Assembly: GCA_016124745.1 (NCBI GenBank)
Contig: WGNC01000014.1
Coordinates: 42,047 to 106,046 of the forward strand
Reading direction: 5' to 3'
Length of the DNA stretch: 64,000 bases
Origin: Thiobacillus sp.
GTDB lineage: Bacteria; Pseudomonadota; Gammaproteobacteria; Burkholderiales; Thiobacillaceae
Numbering within the stretch: position 1 is the first letter of the stretch; each line of letters starts with the position of its first letter. The position numbers and the translations under genes are program-made. The notes beneath the pieces were generated by a model, which saw nothing but the letters and a program-made list of their open reading frames with translations, was not told where the DNA came from and ran no database searches. Positions 42,304-51,252 of this stretch are shown here, in pieces.

Positions 42304-43461
42304 TCAGGACATCGCCTCGCGCACCAGCGCCGCCTTGAGTGGTGGCAACTGATCGACGAGTTTCATCCCCATATTGCGCAACCATGCAGCGCGCGGCTCG
42401 GAAAACAGGTGATGCAAACCGTGGGTCAGCGCCTGCATGCGCTGCACCGGTTCGGCCCGCTGGCGGGCATAGGCATTCAACACCCGCACATCGCCGCAAC
42501 GGCTGCGTCGATGCTGCACCAGCGTGTCGACCAGCGCTTCGGCGTCGCCGAAGCCGAGGTTCACGCCCTGCCCGGACAGCGGGTGCACGCCGTGCGCCGC
42601 GTCGCCGATCAGCGCCACGCCCGGTACCACGACCGCCTCGACCCGGATCAGCCGCAACGGAAAAGCCGCCGCGGGTGTCAGCAGCTTCAGTTCGCCCAGC
42701 CGGTCGTGTCCGGCCGCCCGCACCTTGTCGGCCAGGGCTGCGGCATCGAGTGCGACCAGTTCGTCCGCATGTTGCGTCCGGGTTGACCAGACCATCGACA
42801 GTCGGTTCCCCGGTAGCGGCAGCCAGGCCAGAATGTCGCTGTCGAAGAACCACTGGAAGGCGGTGCCACGATGCGGGCGCTCGCATTCGAAATTCGCCAC
42901 CACGCCGCTCTGCCCGTAGGGGATCAGCGTCGATCCCAGGCCGGCCCAGTCACGGATGCGAGAGGCGGCGCCATCGGCGCCGACGAGCAGCTCGGTTTCC
43001 AGCACAGTGCCTTCTGCAAGCGTCAGTCGGGTAAAGGCCTCGCCGCGCTCGATTGAAGCGATCGCGGCCGGACAATGCAGCGCCACGCTGCCGTCTTCCT
43101 GCAGCGCCTGCCACAGCGCGTGCTGCAGACGCCCGCTCTCGACGATGGCGGCCAGATGCGACACGCCGGATTCATAGGCGTCGAGGCGGATCCCTCCGGC
43201 AGCATCGCCCGCCACGTCCATGCGGAACACCGGCTGGACACGTTCGGCATCCATGCGCTGCCAGGCACCCAGGCGTTCGAGGAAGCGCTGGTTGGCCGGG
43301 CTGATGGCGTAGATGCGTGTGTCCCAGATTTCGTCCGGCACCTGTGGCAGCTGGCGCTCGACCAGCGCCACCCGCAATCCCTGCCGCCCGAGCGCGAGTG
43401 CTGCGGCTGCCCCAACCAGACCCGCACCGACGATTACGACCTGAAAGCGTTCCGCACTCAT
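42304..43461 (-). CDS. UbiH/UbiF/VisC-family FAD hydroxylase of ubiquinone synthesis
   Basis: Product of 385 residues. FAD motifs: VVIVGAGLVGAAAALALG at the N-terminus, an internal LLVGADGAASRIRDWAG (DG fingerprint) and IGDAAHGVHPLSGQGVNLG (GD motif). It is one of two such paralogues side by side; its position after pepP and ubiH corresponds to ubiI (visC) in E. coli. In betaproteobacteria the ring positions hydroxylated by each paralogue vary, so C5, C6 or C1 specificity is not assigned. It is separated from the upstream paralogue by a small palindromic repeat. Confidence 0.88.
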   Translation of the reverse strand: MSAERFQVVIVGAGLVGAAAALALGRQGLRVALVERQLPQVPDEIWDTRIYAISPANQRFLERLGAWQRMDAERVQPVFRMDVAGDAAGGIRLDAYESGVSHLAAIVESGRLQHALWQALQEDGSVALHCPAAIASIERGEAFTRLTLAEGTVLETELLVGADGAASRIRDWAGLGSTLIPYGQSGVVANFECERPHRGTAFQWFFDSDILAWLPLPGNRLSMVWSTRTQHADELVALDAAALADKVRAAGHDRLGELKLLTPAAAFPLRLIRVEAVVVPGVALIGDAAHGVHPLSGQGVNLGFGDAEALVDTLVQHRRSRCGDVRVLNAYARQRAEPVQRMQALTHGLHHLFSEPRAAWLRNMGMKLVDQLPPLKAALVREAMS

Positions 43462-43467
43462 GCTTCG

Positions 43468-43560
43468 CCCCTCTCCCCAACCCTGATGGAACTACTAAGC
43501 AATCGACTAAGCCCGCAAGCGGGCAAGTCGCTGCTTATCCCCCGCAAGCGGGGGAGGGGG
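43468..43560. repeat. REP-like palindromes between two UbiH-family genes
   Basis: Two adjacent hairpins, GCCCGCAAGCGGGC (43511-43524) and CCCCCGCAAGCGGGGG (43539-43554), preceded by cccctctccccaaccct, a fragment related to the palindrome at 10068-10110. With no T-runs these look like REP-type elements that may stabilise or divide the operon transcript. Confidence 0.55.
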
Positions 43561-43582
43561 CAAACGTGATGCCTAAACCGAT

Positions 43583-44719
43583 TCATCCGCGCGCTCCGAA
43601 TATCATCCGCCGTGCGACGAAGCTTTTCAGCGGCGGGAACACTTCCAGCGCCAGCAGGCCGAGCCCGCGCGCGTGCCGCAGCGGCGCGATGTCGTTGGAA
43701 AACACGCGCACCAGAAAATCGGTGAAGCCGACCCCGCCCAGCACGTCGACGCGCCGGCCTCGCACATAAGCACGCAGCATGTCGGCGCTGCCGACCTCGT
43801 CCGCGGGCGTATCCCCGCACAGGCCCGCCAGTTCCCAGGCGTCGCGCAGGCCGATGTTGAACCCCTGCCCCGCCACCGGATGCAGCGTCTGCGCGGCATT
43901 GCCGATGCGCACCACGCGATCGGATGCTTCGCTGCCGGTGTAGGCAAGCTTGAGCGGGAAGGTCTTGCGCGAGCTGGCCGCCACGAACCGGCCCTGCCTG
44001 CCGCCAAAATGACGATACAGGGCGTCGAGAAATTCAGCGTCGGACAAGGCGGCAATGCGCTGGGCATCGGCATTGGCGGCCGTCCATACAAGGGCGTAAC
44101 GGTCGCCATTCGGCAGCAGCGCGGCCGGGCCTTCGGGTGTAAACCGCTCGTAAGCCTGGTCGCCATGCGGCAGTTCGGTCTGCACGTCGCATACCACGGC
44201 CGTCTGATCGTAGTCGCGCGATATCTTGGGATCGGCGGCCTTCGCGCCACGCCCACCGTCGGCCACCACCACCAGCGGCGCGGTGAGGGTGTCGCCGGCG
44301 GCCGTGCGCAGCGTGGCGCAGGCCGTGTCGGATTCGATGCCCGCCACCGCCACGCCGTAATCGACCGCGATGCCGGCATCGGCCAGCGCCTGCTTCAAGA
44401 CTGCCGTAAGGGAAGCGTAAGGCAGCACGTAGCCCAGCGCCGACACCTGCACCTCGCTGGCCGACAGCCGCGCCACGCCGAGTGCACCGCGCTGGGAAAT
44501 GTGGATGCGGGTGATCGGGGTCGCCCCCTCGATCCTGTCCCACACGCCGAGGCGATCGAGGATCAGACGCGAACCGTAGGACAAGGCCAGGGTGCGGGTA
44601 TCGGCGCGCGCATCCAGCGGCTGCGCTTCGAGCACGCGCGCGGCAATGCCCTGCTGTTGCAGGGCCAGTGCGCAGACTGCACCCACGGGACCCGCACCGA
44701 CGATCAGCATCTCGCTCAT
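43583..44719 (-). CDS. ubiH: 2-octaprenyl-6-methoxyphenol hydroxylase UbiH
   Basis: Product of 378 residues. FAD motif MLIVGAGPVGAVCALALQQ, the internal VVVADGGRGAKA, and IGNAAQTLHPVAGQGFNIGLRD, where the usual GDAAH is GNAAQTLHP, the hallmark by which UbiH proper is told from its paralogues. It introduces a ring hydroxyl in ubiquinone synthesis using NADPH and oxygen. Its start overlaps the pepP stop by 4 bases; the pepP-ubiH order is conserved with E. coli. Confidence 0.9.
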   Translation of the reverse strand: MSEMLIVGAGPVGAVCALALQQQGIAARVLEAQPLDARADTRTLALSYGSRLILDRLGVWDRIEGATPITRIHISQRGALGVARLSASEVQVSALGYVLPYASLTAVLKQALADAGIAVDYGVAVAGIESDTACATLRTAAGDTLTAPLVVVADGGRGAKAADPKISRDYDQTAVVCDVQTELPHGDQAYERFTPEGPAALLPNGDRYALVWTAANADAQRIAALSDAEFLDALYRHFGGRQGRFVAASSRKTFPLKLAYTGSEASDRVVRIGNAAQTLHPVAGQGFNIGLRDAWELAGLCGDTPADEVGSADMLRAYVRGRRVDVLGGVGFTDFLVRVFSNDIAPLRHARGLGLLALEVFPPLKSFVARRMIFGARG

Positions 44720-46017
44720 CCGTTCATCCAGTCTTCGATTTCAGCCACGGTTTTCGGCGGCGTGGTCAGCACCTCGCAGCCAGTCTCGGTCACCGCCACG
44801 TCATCCTCGATCCGGATGCCGATATTCCAGAAGGCCTCAGGAATGTCATCCGCCGGACGAATATAGAGGCCGGGCTCCACGGTCAACGTCATGCCCGGCT
44901 GCAGCGGCCGCCAATCGCCATGCAACTTGTACTCGCCGGCATCGTGCACATCAAGTCCCAGCCAATGCCCGGTGCGGTGCATGTAAAAACGATTGTAGGC
45001 CTTCGTTTCGATCAGGCCGTTGACCTCTCCCTGAAGCAGGCCGAGGTCGACCATGCCCTGCGTCAGCACGCGTACCGCAGCCTCGTGCGGGGCATTCCAG
45101 TGGCTGCCCGGGCGCACTTCACCAATGGCCGCCGCCTGTGCGGCCAGCACCAGTTCGTAGGCGTCCTTCTGCGCGGCCGAAAAGCGGCCGTTTACCGGAA
45201 AAGTGCGGGTGATGTCGGCAGCATAGCTGCCGAACTCGGCTGCGGCGTCGATGAGCAGCAGGTCGCCATCGCGCAGCGGCTTGTTGTTGAACACGTAATG
45301 AAGCACGCAGGCGTTGGCGCCGCTGGCGACGATGGACGTATAGGCCGGCGCCTCGGCGCCGCCGCGGCGGAAAGCCGAAAGCAGCTCCGCCTCGATCTCG
45401 TATTCGTGGCCACCCGGGCGGGTCGCGCGCATGGCGGCACGATGCGCGGCGGTGGAGATTTCGGCGGCGCGTCGCATCAGGGCCAGTTCGTGACCATCCT
45501 TGATCAGCCGCATCTCGTCCAGCCAGATGCGCGCATCCACCAGGCGGTGGGGTGCCTGTACGCCGCTGCGCGACTTGCTGCGTACCGTGTTGAGCCAGCC
45601 CATCATTTGTGCATCCCAGCTCATGTCGCGACCGATGATGTAGGCCAGCAGCGGCTGGTCTTCCAGCAGTCCGGGCAGCTCCGCATCCAGCGCATCGAAG
45701 GAGAAGGCATCGTCGAAGGCAAAGACCTCGCGGGCCGCCGCGGGTCCATAGCGGAATCCGTCCCAGATCTCCCTTTCCTCGTTGCGCTCGCGGCAGAACA
45801 GGATGTGGCGCGGCGCTTTGCCACCCACCAGCACCACCACCGCCTCGGGCTCGTTGAATCCTGTCAGCCAGTAGAAATAGCTGTCGTGCCGGTAGGGATA
45901 GTGGGTATCGCGGTTGCGTGGCACTTCGGCAGCGGTGGCGATGACCATCACGCCTTCGCCCATCTGCTCCAGGATTCGCTCGCGGCGGGCACGGTAAATT
46001 GCGGAATCAGGCTGCAT
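44716..46017 (-). CDS. pepP: Xaa-Pro aminopeptidase P
   Basis: Product of 433 residues with the AMP_N domain (about 1-135; HDSYFYWLTGFNEPEAV) and a pita-bread metallopeptidase domain. Metal ligands are visible in LLIDAAAEFGSYAADITRTF (two Asp), HRTGHWLGLDVHD (His), MTLTVEPGLYI (Glu) and GIRIEDDVAVT (Glu). It removes N-terminal residues next to proline, in the cytoplasm, with manganese. It overlaps murU by 11 bases and ubiH by 4. Confidence 0.93.
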   Translation of the reverse strand: MQPDSAIYRARRERILEQMGEGVMVIATAAEVPRNRDTHYPYRHDSYFYWLTGFNEPEAVVVLVGGKAPRHILFCRERNEEREIWDGFRYGPAAAREVFAFDDAFSFDALDAELPGLLEDQPLLAYIIGRDMSWDAQMMGWLNTVRSKSRSGVQAPHRLVDARIWLDEMRLIKDGHELALMRRAAEISTAAHRAAMRATRPGGHEYEIEAELLSAFRRGGAEAPAYTSIVASGANACVLHYVFNNKPLRDGDLLLIDAAAEFGSYAADITRTFPVNGRFSAAQKDAYELVLAAQAAAIGEVRPGSHWNAPHEAAVRVLTQGMVDLGLLQGEVNGLIETKAYNRFYMHRTGHWLGLDVHDAGEYKLHGDWRPLQPGMTLTVEPGLYIRPADDIPEAFWNIGIRIEDDVAVTETGCEVLTTPPKTVAEIEDWMNG

Positions 46018-46717
46018 GGTGCTGTCTCAGCTCGTTGTCCAATGCCTTCAGGCGGGCCGGCGTGCCGACATCCTCCCAACGACCGGAAAAGTGTTCGCCG
46101 CTGGCACGGTTGGCATCGATCGCCCGCCGCAACAACGGGGCCAGCGGGGCTTTCTCGCCGGCCGGCGTGTGTGCGAACAATGCGCGATGGTAGACGCCGA
46201 TGCCGGAAAAAGTGAGCGGTGAGCAGTGAGCGTCGCGCGGTGACGAAACGACGCGGCCGGTATCCAGCACGAAATCACCCTGCGGATGATGCGGCGGATT
46301 ATCGACCATCACCAGATGCGCGATGTCGTGCCCCTCAGTCAGCCGCGCCATTGGCTCGTCCAGCCGGCCGAAGTCGTACTCACAGTAAATATCGCCGTTC
46401 ACCACCGGAAACACCTCGCTCTCGATCAGCGGCAGCGCGGTCGCAATGCCCCCCGCCGTCTCCAACGCGCTGATTTCGCGCGAATACGCGATCGATACGC
46501 CGAATGCCGCACCGTTCCCCAGGGCTGCCTCGATCTGCTGGCCGAGGTGGGCGTGGTTGATGACAATGCAGCGGAAACCTGCGGCGCGCAAACGTTCGAT
46601 ATGCCAGACGACGAGCGGCTTGCCGCCCACCTCCAGCATCGGCTTCGGCATCTGGTCGGTGAGCGGGCGCATGCGCTCGCCACGCCCGGCAGCAAGGATC
46701 ATCGCCACCTTGTTCAA
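46007..46717 (-). CDS. murU: N-acetylmuramate alpha-1-phosphate uridylyltransferase MurU
   Basis: Product of 236 residues, nucleotidyltransferase fold. AMILAAGRGERMRPLTDQMPKP is the nucleotide-binding loop, VVNGDIYCEYD supplies a metal Asp, and EDVGTPARLKALDNEL the second. It makes UDP-MurNAc from MurNAc-1-phosphate in the anhydro-MurNAc recycling bypass. The adjacent upstream kinase gene supplies its substrate, the same amgK-murU pair as in Pseudomonas putida. A generic sugar-phosphate nucleotidyltransferase would look similar, so context matters here. Confidence 0.9.
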   Translation of the reverse strand: MNKVAMILAAGRGERMRPLTDQMPKPMLEVGGKPLVVWHIERLRAAGFRCIVINHAHLGQQIEAALGNGAAFGVSIAYSREISALETAGGIATALPLIESEVFPVVNGDIYCEYDFGRLDEPMARLTEGHDIAHLVMVDNPPHHPQGDFVLDTGRVVSSPRDAHCSPLTFSGIGVYHRALFAHTPAGEKAPLAPLLRRAIDANRASGEHFSGRWEDVGTPARLKALDNELRQHHAA

Positions 46718-47706
46718 AACGTGTACCCTACCTGCGGCTGCTTATCCTGCAGGGCGTCGAGCAGAAACAGCAAGGGCTTCAGTTCGTCGTAACGTTCGCA
46801 CACTTTCCGCAGATAGTGCATCACCAGCGGCAGGTCCTTGAGATAACCATCCTTGCCATCGCGGTGGTACAGCCGCGCGAAGATGCCGAGCACCTTGATA
46901 TGGCGCTGCGCGCCCATCCACTCGAAGTCGCGCCAGAACTCGCCGAAGTCCTCACGTACCGGCAGGCGGGCGGCACGCGCCTGCTCCCAGTAGCGGATGA
47001 CCCAGTCGAGCTGCCGTTCCTCGTCCCACTGCACATAGGCATCACGGTAGATCGACGCGAGGTCGTAGGTGATGGGGCCGTACACGGCGTCCTGGAAATC
47101 GAGAATCCCCGGATTGGGGTCGGACACCATGAGATTGCGTGAATGCCAATCGCGGTGCACATACACCTGCGGCTGCGCAAGATTGTTGGCGAGAAGCCGC
47201 TCGAAAACGGTATCGAGCGCGGCCTGCTGGTCCTTGCTGAGGGCGACGCCCAGATGCCTTGCCAGATACCACTCCGGAAACAGCATCAGTTCGCGGCCAA
47301 GCAGGGCACGGTCGTATGCCGGCAACCTGCCGGGCCGACTCGCCTGCTGGATGCGGATCAGCGCGTCGTTCGACGCCAGATAGAGTTCATGGGCCGTGGA
47401 TTCGGTGAGGGCTGACAGATAGGTGGTATTGCCCAGATCGGTCAGCAGCAGAAACCCCTGCTCCAGATCCTGTGCCAGCACCTGCGGCACATGCACCCCG
47501 GCATCGGCAAACAGCCGCGCCACGGCGATAAACGGGCGGCAATCCTCATGCGCCGGTGGGGCATCCATCACGATATAATCGCGACCTTTGGCAGTCACGC
47601 GAAAATAGCGGCGAAAGCTGGCGTCCGCCGATGCCGGGGTGATATCCATCGAATCGCCCCCCAACTGTCGGGCAGCCCAGTTCTGTAATGCTTGCAAACG
47701 TTCCAC
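46714..47706 (-). CDS. amgK: N-acetylmuramate/N-acetylglucosamine 1-kinase AmgK
   Basis: Product of about 330 residues, aminoglycoside-phosphotransferase fold. ASADASFRRYFRV and YIVMDAP mark the nucleotide-binding lobe, VHRDWHSRNLM the catalytic loop and ILDFQDAVYGPITYDLAS the metal-binding Asp. It phosphorylates MurNAc and GlcNAc at C1 for murU, whose gene it overlaps by 4 bases. The GTG at 47706 keeps the family's N-terminal helix (ERLQALQNWAARQL); a shorter ATG start is at 47649. The GTG start lies only a few bases from the divergent lptD start. Confidence 0.88.
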   Translation of the reverse strand: MERLQALQNWAARQLGGDSMDITPASADASFRRYFRVTAKGRDYIVMDAPPAHEDCRPFIAVARLFADAGVHVPQVLAQDLEQGFLLLTDLGNTTYLSALTESTAHELYLASNDALIRIQQASRPGRLPAYDRALLGRELMLFPEWYLARHLGVALSKDQQAALDTVFERLLANNLAQPQVYVHRDWHSRNLMVSDPNPGILDFQDAVYGPITYDLASIYRDAYVQWDEERQLDWVIRYWEQARAARLPVREDFGEFWRDFEWMGAQRHIKVLGIFARLYHRDGKDGYLKDLPLVMHYLRKVCERYDELKPLLFLLDALQDKQPQVGYTF

Positions 47707-47710
47707 TGCC

Positions 47711-49948
47711 GTGCGGCTCCGAATAACGAACTCCCGGATTTTACAACGCTTGTCCTCCTTGCCCGGCTTTGCGCTCGTTGTATTGCTGCTGACAGCCAGC
47801 CCGGCCGTTGCGGAGGGGCTCGTGCTGAAGAAGGACGTCGAACTGAGGGGCTCGGCGGTGGCTGGCCAGGCAGGGCCGTTGTTTCTGACCGCCGACGTCA
47901 TCGAATCGACCGCACCCAACGTCGTCGAAGCCAGCGGACAGGTGGAAGCGCGCCAGGCCGGAGGCAACTTTTTTGCCGACTGGCTGCGCTACGACGTCAC
48001 GCTGAATCTTGTGGAGGCGCGGGGAGATGTGCGGCTGGAGCAGCCCGCGCTGGTGGTTCAGGGCGACTCTCTCAGGCTCAAACTCGACGATTACAGTGGC
48101 GAACTCATCCAGCCGGTCTACTTTCTGCCAGCCCAGCGTGGGCGAGGCCATGCCGAGCGCATCGATTTCATCGGCGAAGACCGCTTCAGTCTGCAGGAAG
48201 CCACCTACACCACCTGTCCGGTCGACAACGATGACTGGTTTCTCAAGGTGGCCGACCTCGATATCGATAGAACCCGCAATGTCGGCACCGCTCGCCATGC
48301 CACGCTGCAGTTTCTGGGTAGGCCCATCCTGTATACGCCGTGGATGGATTTTTCGCTCAACAACGAGCGCAAGTCCGGCGTGCTGGCGCCCACCGTCGGC
48401 ATCACCGAGCGCAGCGGCGTCGACATCACGGTGCCGTACTACCTCAATCTCGCGCCCAATTACGACGCGACGCTGTTCCCGCGCCTGCTGACAAAGCGTG
48501 GCCTGTTGCTGGGGGTCGAGTCACGCTTCATGCTGGACAATGCCCGCGGCGTAAACAGCCTTGAGGTCCTGCCCAACGACAGCGTGGCCGAGGATACGCG
48601 CTGGAGCGCGGCGCTCAACAATGAATACAGCCTGAACGCGAATACCCGGGCCGGCATGACCGTCGTCCGGGTTTCCGACAACGATTATTTTCGCGATCTG
48701 TCCAATCGCATTGCCATTACCTCACTCACCAACCTCGATGCCGAGGCCTGGGTCTTCACCCAGCATGAAAACTGGGATGCCGAGTTGCGCGTGCAAAGCT
48801 TCCAGACCTTGCAGGACTCCACCGCAGAGCCGATCACGCCGCCCTATGAGCGCCTGCCTTTTGCGCGGCTGGGAATCAAGCAGTCTCTGCCCAGCGGGCT
48901 CCAGTTCAAGATGGAAACCCAGGCGACCCGCTTTGTCGCGCCGAACGATACCGACCTGGCGGATGGCACACGGGTGATGGCGTATCCGACCCTGAACCTG
49001 CCGCTGGTCAGCTCGTTCGGCTTTCTCGTCCCGCAAGTAGGCTGGAGCAGCACCTACTACGCACTGGACGAGAGCGCGCCCAAGCAGTCCATTACGCGCA
49101 ACCTCCCCATCCTCAGCGTCGACAGCGGCCTCACCTTCGATCGTCCGTTCCAGTTTGCCAGCGCCGATTACCTGCAGACCCTGGAACCACGTGCCTATTA
49201 CGTCTACGCGCCCTACCGCGACCAGGACGATATTCCGGTATTCGATACCGCGCAGATGGAATTCAGCTATGCGCAAATGTTCACCGAGAACCAGTTCGTC
49301 GGATACGATCGCATCAACGACGCCAACCAATTGACGCTGGCACTTACCAGCCGCTTCATCGAATCATCCAGTGGTCTCGAGCGCCTGCAGTTCACCCTTG
49401 GCCAGCGCTACTATTTCAGCTCGCAGCAAGTCACCCTGCCCGGCGTTCCCGCCCGCACCAGCAACAGTTCCGACCTGCTCGCCGCTGTCAGCGGGCAGAT
49501 CACGCACGACTGGCGCTTCGCCGCCAACTGGCAGTACGACACCCAGGCCTCTTCCACCTACCGTCAGAACCTGGGCATCTCCTACCACCCCAGAGATGGC
49601 CACGCATTGAACTTTGGCTATCGCTTCATTGACCAATCCACCGACCAGATCGACCTGTCCGCACAATGGCCGCTGACCCAGCGCATGTACGGCATGTTCC
49701 GCTACAACTACTCCTTCGAGGACAACAAGCTGATCGAAGGCCTGGCAGGTCTTGAATACAATGGAGGGTGTTGGGCGCTTCGCGGTGTGATTCAGCGGCT
49801 TGCCACCAAGGAAGACCAGTCGACCGATGCGTTCTTCCTGCAACTGGAATTGAACGGCATGGGTCGCCTCGGTGCGAACCCGCTCGAAGTTTTGAAACAT
49901 AGTGTTCCCGGATACAGGACTACCAATGAATTCCTCCAAACGCCCTGA
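47711..49948 (+). CDS. lptD: LPS-assembly protein LptD
   Basis: Product of about 745 residues. The signal peptide is VRLRITNSRILQRL then SSLPGFALVVLLLTASPAVA, read from GTG 47711, the only start giving a basic n-region. The periplasmic OstA jellyroll (about 40-150; LTADVIESTAPNVVEASGQVE, RLEQPALVVQGDSLRL) precedes a 26-strand outer-membrane barrel with many aromatic-ended strands. It inserts LPS into the outer leaflet with LptE. It overlaps surA by 23 bases; SurA is the chaperone that folds LptD, so the coupling is functional. Confidence 0.93.
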   Translation: MRLRITNSRILQRLSSLPGFALVVLLLTASPAVAEGLVLKKDVELRGSAVAGQAGPLFLTADVIESTAPNVVEASGQVEARQAGGNFFADWLRYDVTLNLVEARGDVRLEQPALVVQGDSLRLKLDDYSGELIQPVYFLPAQRGRGHAERIDFIGEDRFSLQEATYTTCPVDNDDWFLKVADLDIDRTRNVGTARHATLQFLGRPILYTPWMDFSLNNERKSGVLAPTVGITERSGVDITVPYYLNLAPNYDATLFPRLLTKRGLLLGVESRFMLDNARGVNSLEVLPNDSVAEDTRWSAALNNEYSLNANTRAGMTVVRVSDNDYFRDLSNRIAITSLTNLDAEAWVFTQHENWDAELRVQSFQTLQDSTAEPITPPYERLPFARLGIKQSLPSGLQFKMETQATRFVAPNDTDLADGTRVMAYPTLNLPLVSSFGFLVPQVGWSSTYYALDESAPKQSITRNLPILSVDSGLTFDRPFQFASADYLQTLEPRAYYVYAPYRDQDDIPVFDTAQMEFSYAQMFTENQFVGYDRINDANQLTLALTSRFIESSSGLERLQFTLGQRYYFSSQQVTLPGVPARTSNSSDLLAAVSGQITHDWRFAANWQYDTQASSTYRQNLGISYHPRDGHALNFGYRFIDQSTDQIDLSAQWPLTQRMYGMFRYNYSFEDNKLIEGLAGLEYNGGCWALRGVIQRLATKEDQSTDAFFLQLELNGMGRLGANPLEVLKHSVPGYRTTNEFLQTP

Positions 49949-51236
49949 TTGGCGTCGCCCACAATGGATGCTGGCGCTTCTGCTGGCCATATCGTCCCTG
50001 CTGCCGGCACAGGCCGCCGTGGTGCCGCTGAACTACATCGTCGCCGTCGTCAACGACGAAGTCATCACGCGCAAGGAACTGGACCAGCGTTACGACGAGG
50101 TCGTACAGAGCCTGGCGCGGCAGAACACCCCGTTGCCGCCGCGGGAAACGCTTGAAAAACAGTTGCTCGAACGCATGATCACCGAGCTCGCCCTGCAGCA
50201 GCATGCCCGCAATACCGGCGTGCGGGTCGATCCAACTCAGGTCGAACGCGCCCTGCAACGCATCGCAGCCCAGAACAAGCTCGACATGGCCGGGCTGAAG
50301 GCAGCCGTGGAAAGGGATGGTCAGTCTCTCGACACCATGCGCAACACCATCCGCAATGAGATCCTCATCGCCCGCGCACGTGAACGCGACGTCGACAACC
50401 GCGTCACCGTCAGCGATTCCGAAATCGAAGGCTATTTGCAGACCCAGGCGCAGCAGGGCGTGGAGACGGAATACAATTTCTCCCACATCCTCATCACCGT
50501 GCCGGAAAATGCCCCGCCCGAGGAAATTCAGGCGCGCCGCGCACGCGCCGAGGAAATCATCAGAATGCTTGCCCAGGGGGCCGACTTCGCCCAGTTGTCC
50601 GCCAGTTACTCGGACGCCAGCAACGCGCTCCAGGGCGGTGCGTTCGGCTGGCGCCCCAGCGGCAAACTGCCGTCGTTGTTCGTCGATGCCCTGAAACCGC
50701 TGCAGCCCGGCCAGGTCAGCCCGATCCTGAAAAGCGGCAACGGCTTCCACATCCTCAAGCTCATCGACAAGCGCGGGCTCGATGCCACGCTCAGCGTCAC
50801 GCAGACCCACGCCCGTCACATCCTGATCAAGACCAACGAACTGACTTCGGAATCCGATGCCCGCTCCCGTCTTCTGCAACTCAAGGAGCGCATCGACAAC
50901 GGCGTGCCATTCGAGCAACTCGCGCGCCAGTACTCCGACGATGGCAGTGCGGCCAAGGGCGGCGACCTCGGCTGGATCAACCCGGGCGACACCGTGCCGG
51001 AATTCGAGCGGGCGATGGATGCCCTGAAAGACGGCGAGATGAGCGGCCCCGTCCAGTCCCCGTTCGGCTGGCATCTGATCCAGGTGCTGGAGCGTCGCAA
51101 CCAGGACGTCACGCAGGAACGTAAGCGCCTGACGGCACGCCAGGCCATCCGCGAACGCAAGGCCGAGGAAGCTTTCCAGGACTGGGTGCGGCAGATTCGC
51201 GATTCGGCCTACGTCGAACTGCGTCCACTCCAATAA
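49926..51236 (+). CDS. surA: Periplasmic peptidyl-prolyl isomerase/chaperone SurA
   Basis: Product of 436 residues with a signal peptide (about 1-30, LALLLAISSLLPAQA). SurA_N follows (NYIVAVVNDEVITRKELDQR), then two parvulin domains (about 170-270 and 285-385; each with FSHILITVPENA / ARHILIKTNEL and GGAFGWRP / GGDLGWINPG) and a C-terminal strand-helix. It escorts outer-membrane proteins across the periplasm. The start is within the lptD end, with AGGA upstream. Confidence 0.95.
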   Translation: MNSSKRPDWRRPQWMLALLLAISSLLPAQAAVVPLNYIVAVVNDEVITRKELDQRYDEVVQSLARQNTPLPPRETLEKQLLERMITELALQQHARNTGVRVDPTQVERALQRIAAQNKLDMAGLKAAVERDGQSLDTMRNTIRNEILIARARERDVDNRVTVSDSEIEGYLQTQAQQGVETEYNFSHILITVPENAPPEEIQARRARAEEIIRMLAQGADFAQLSASYSDASNALQGGAFGWRPSGKLPSLFVDALKPLQPGQVSPILKSGNGFHILKLIDKRGLDATLSVTQTHARHILIKTNELTSESDARSRLLQLKERIDNGVPFEQLARQYSDDGSAAKGGDLGWINPGDTVPEFERAMDALKDGEMSGPVQSPFGWHLIQVLERRNQDVTQERKRLTARQAIRERKAEEAFQDWVRQIRDSAYVELRPLQ

Positions 51237-51252
51237 AACGGGTACGGAGCAG

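Noticed and set aside
43511..43554. GC-rich hairpins considered as a terminator between the two UbiH-family genes.
   Set aside because: No T-run on either strand and similarity to dispersed palindromes; called REP-like instead.
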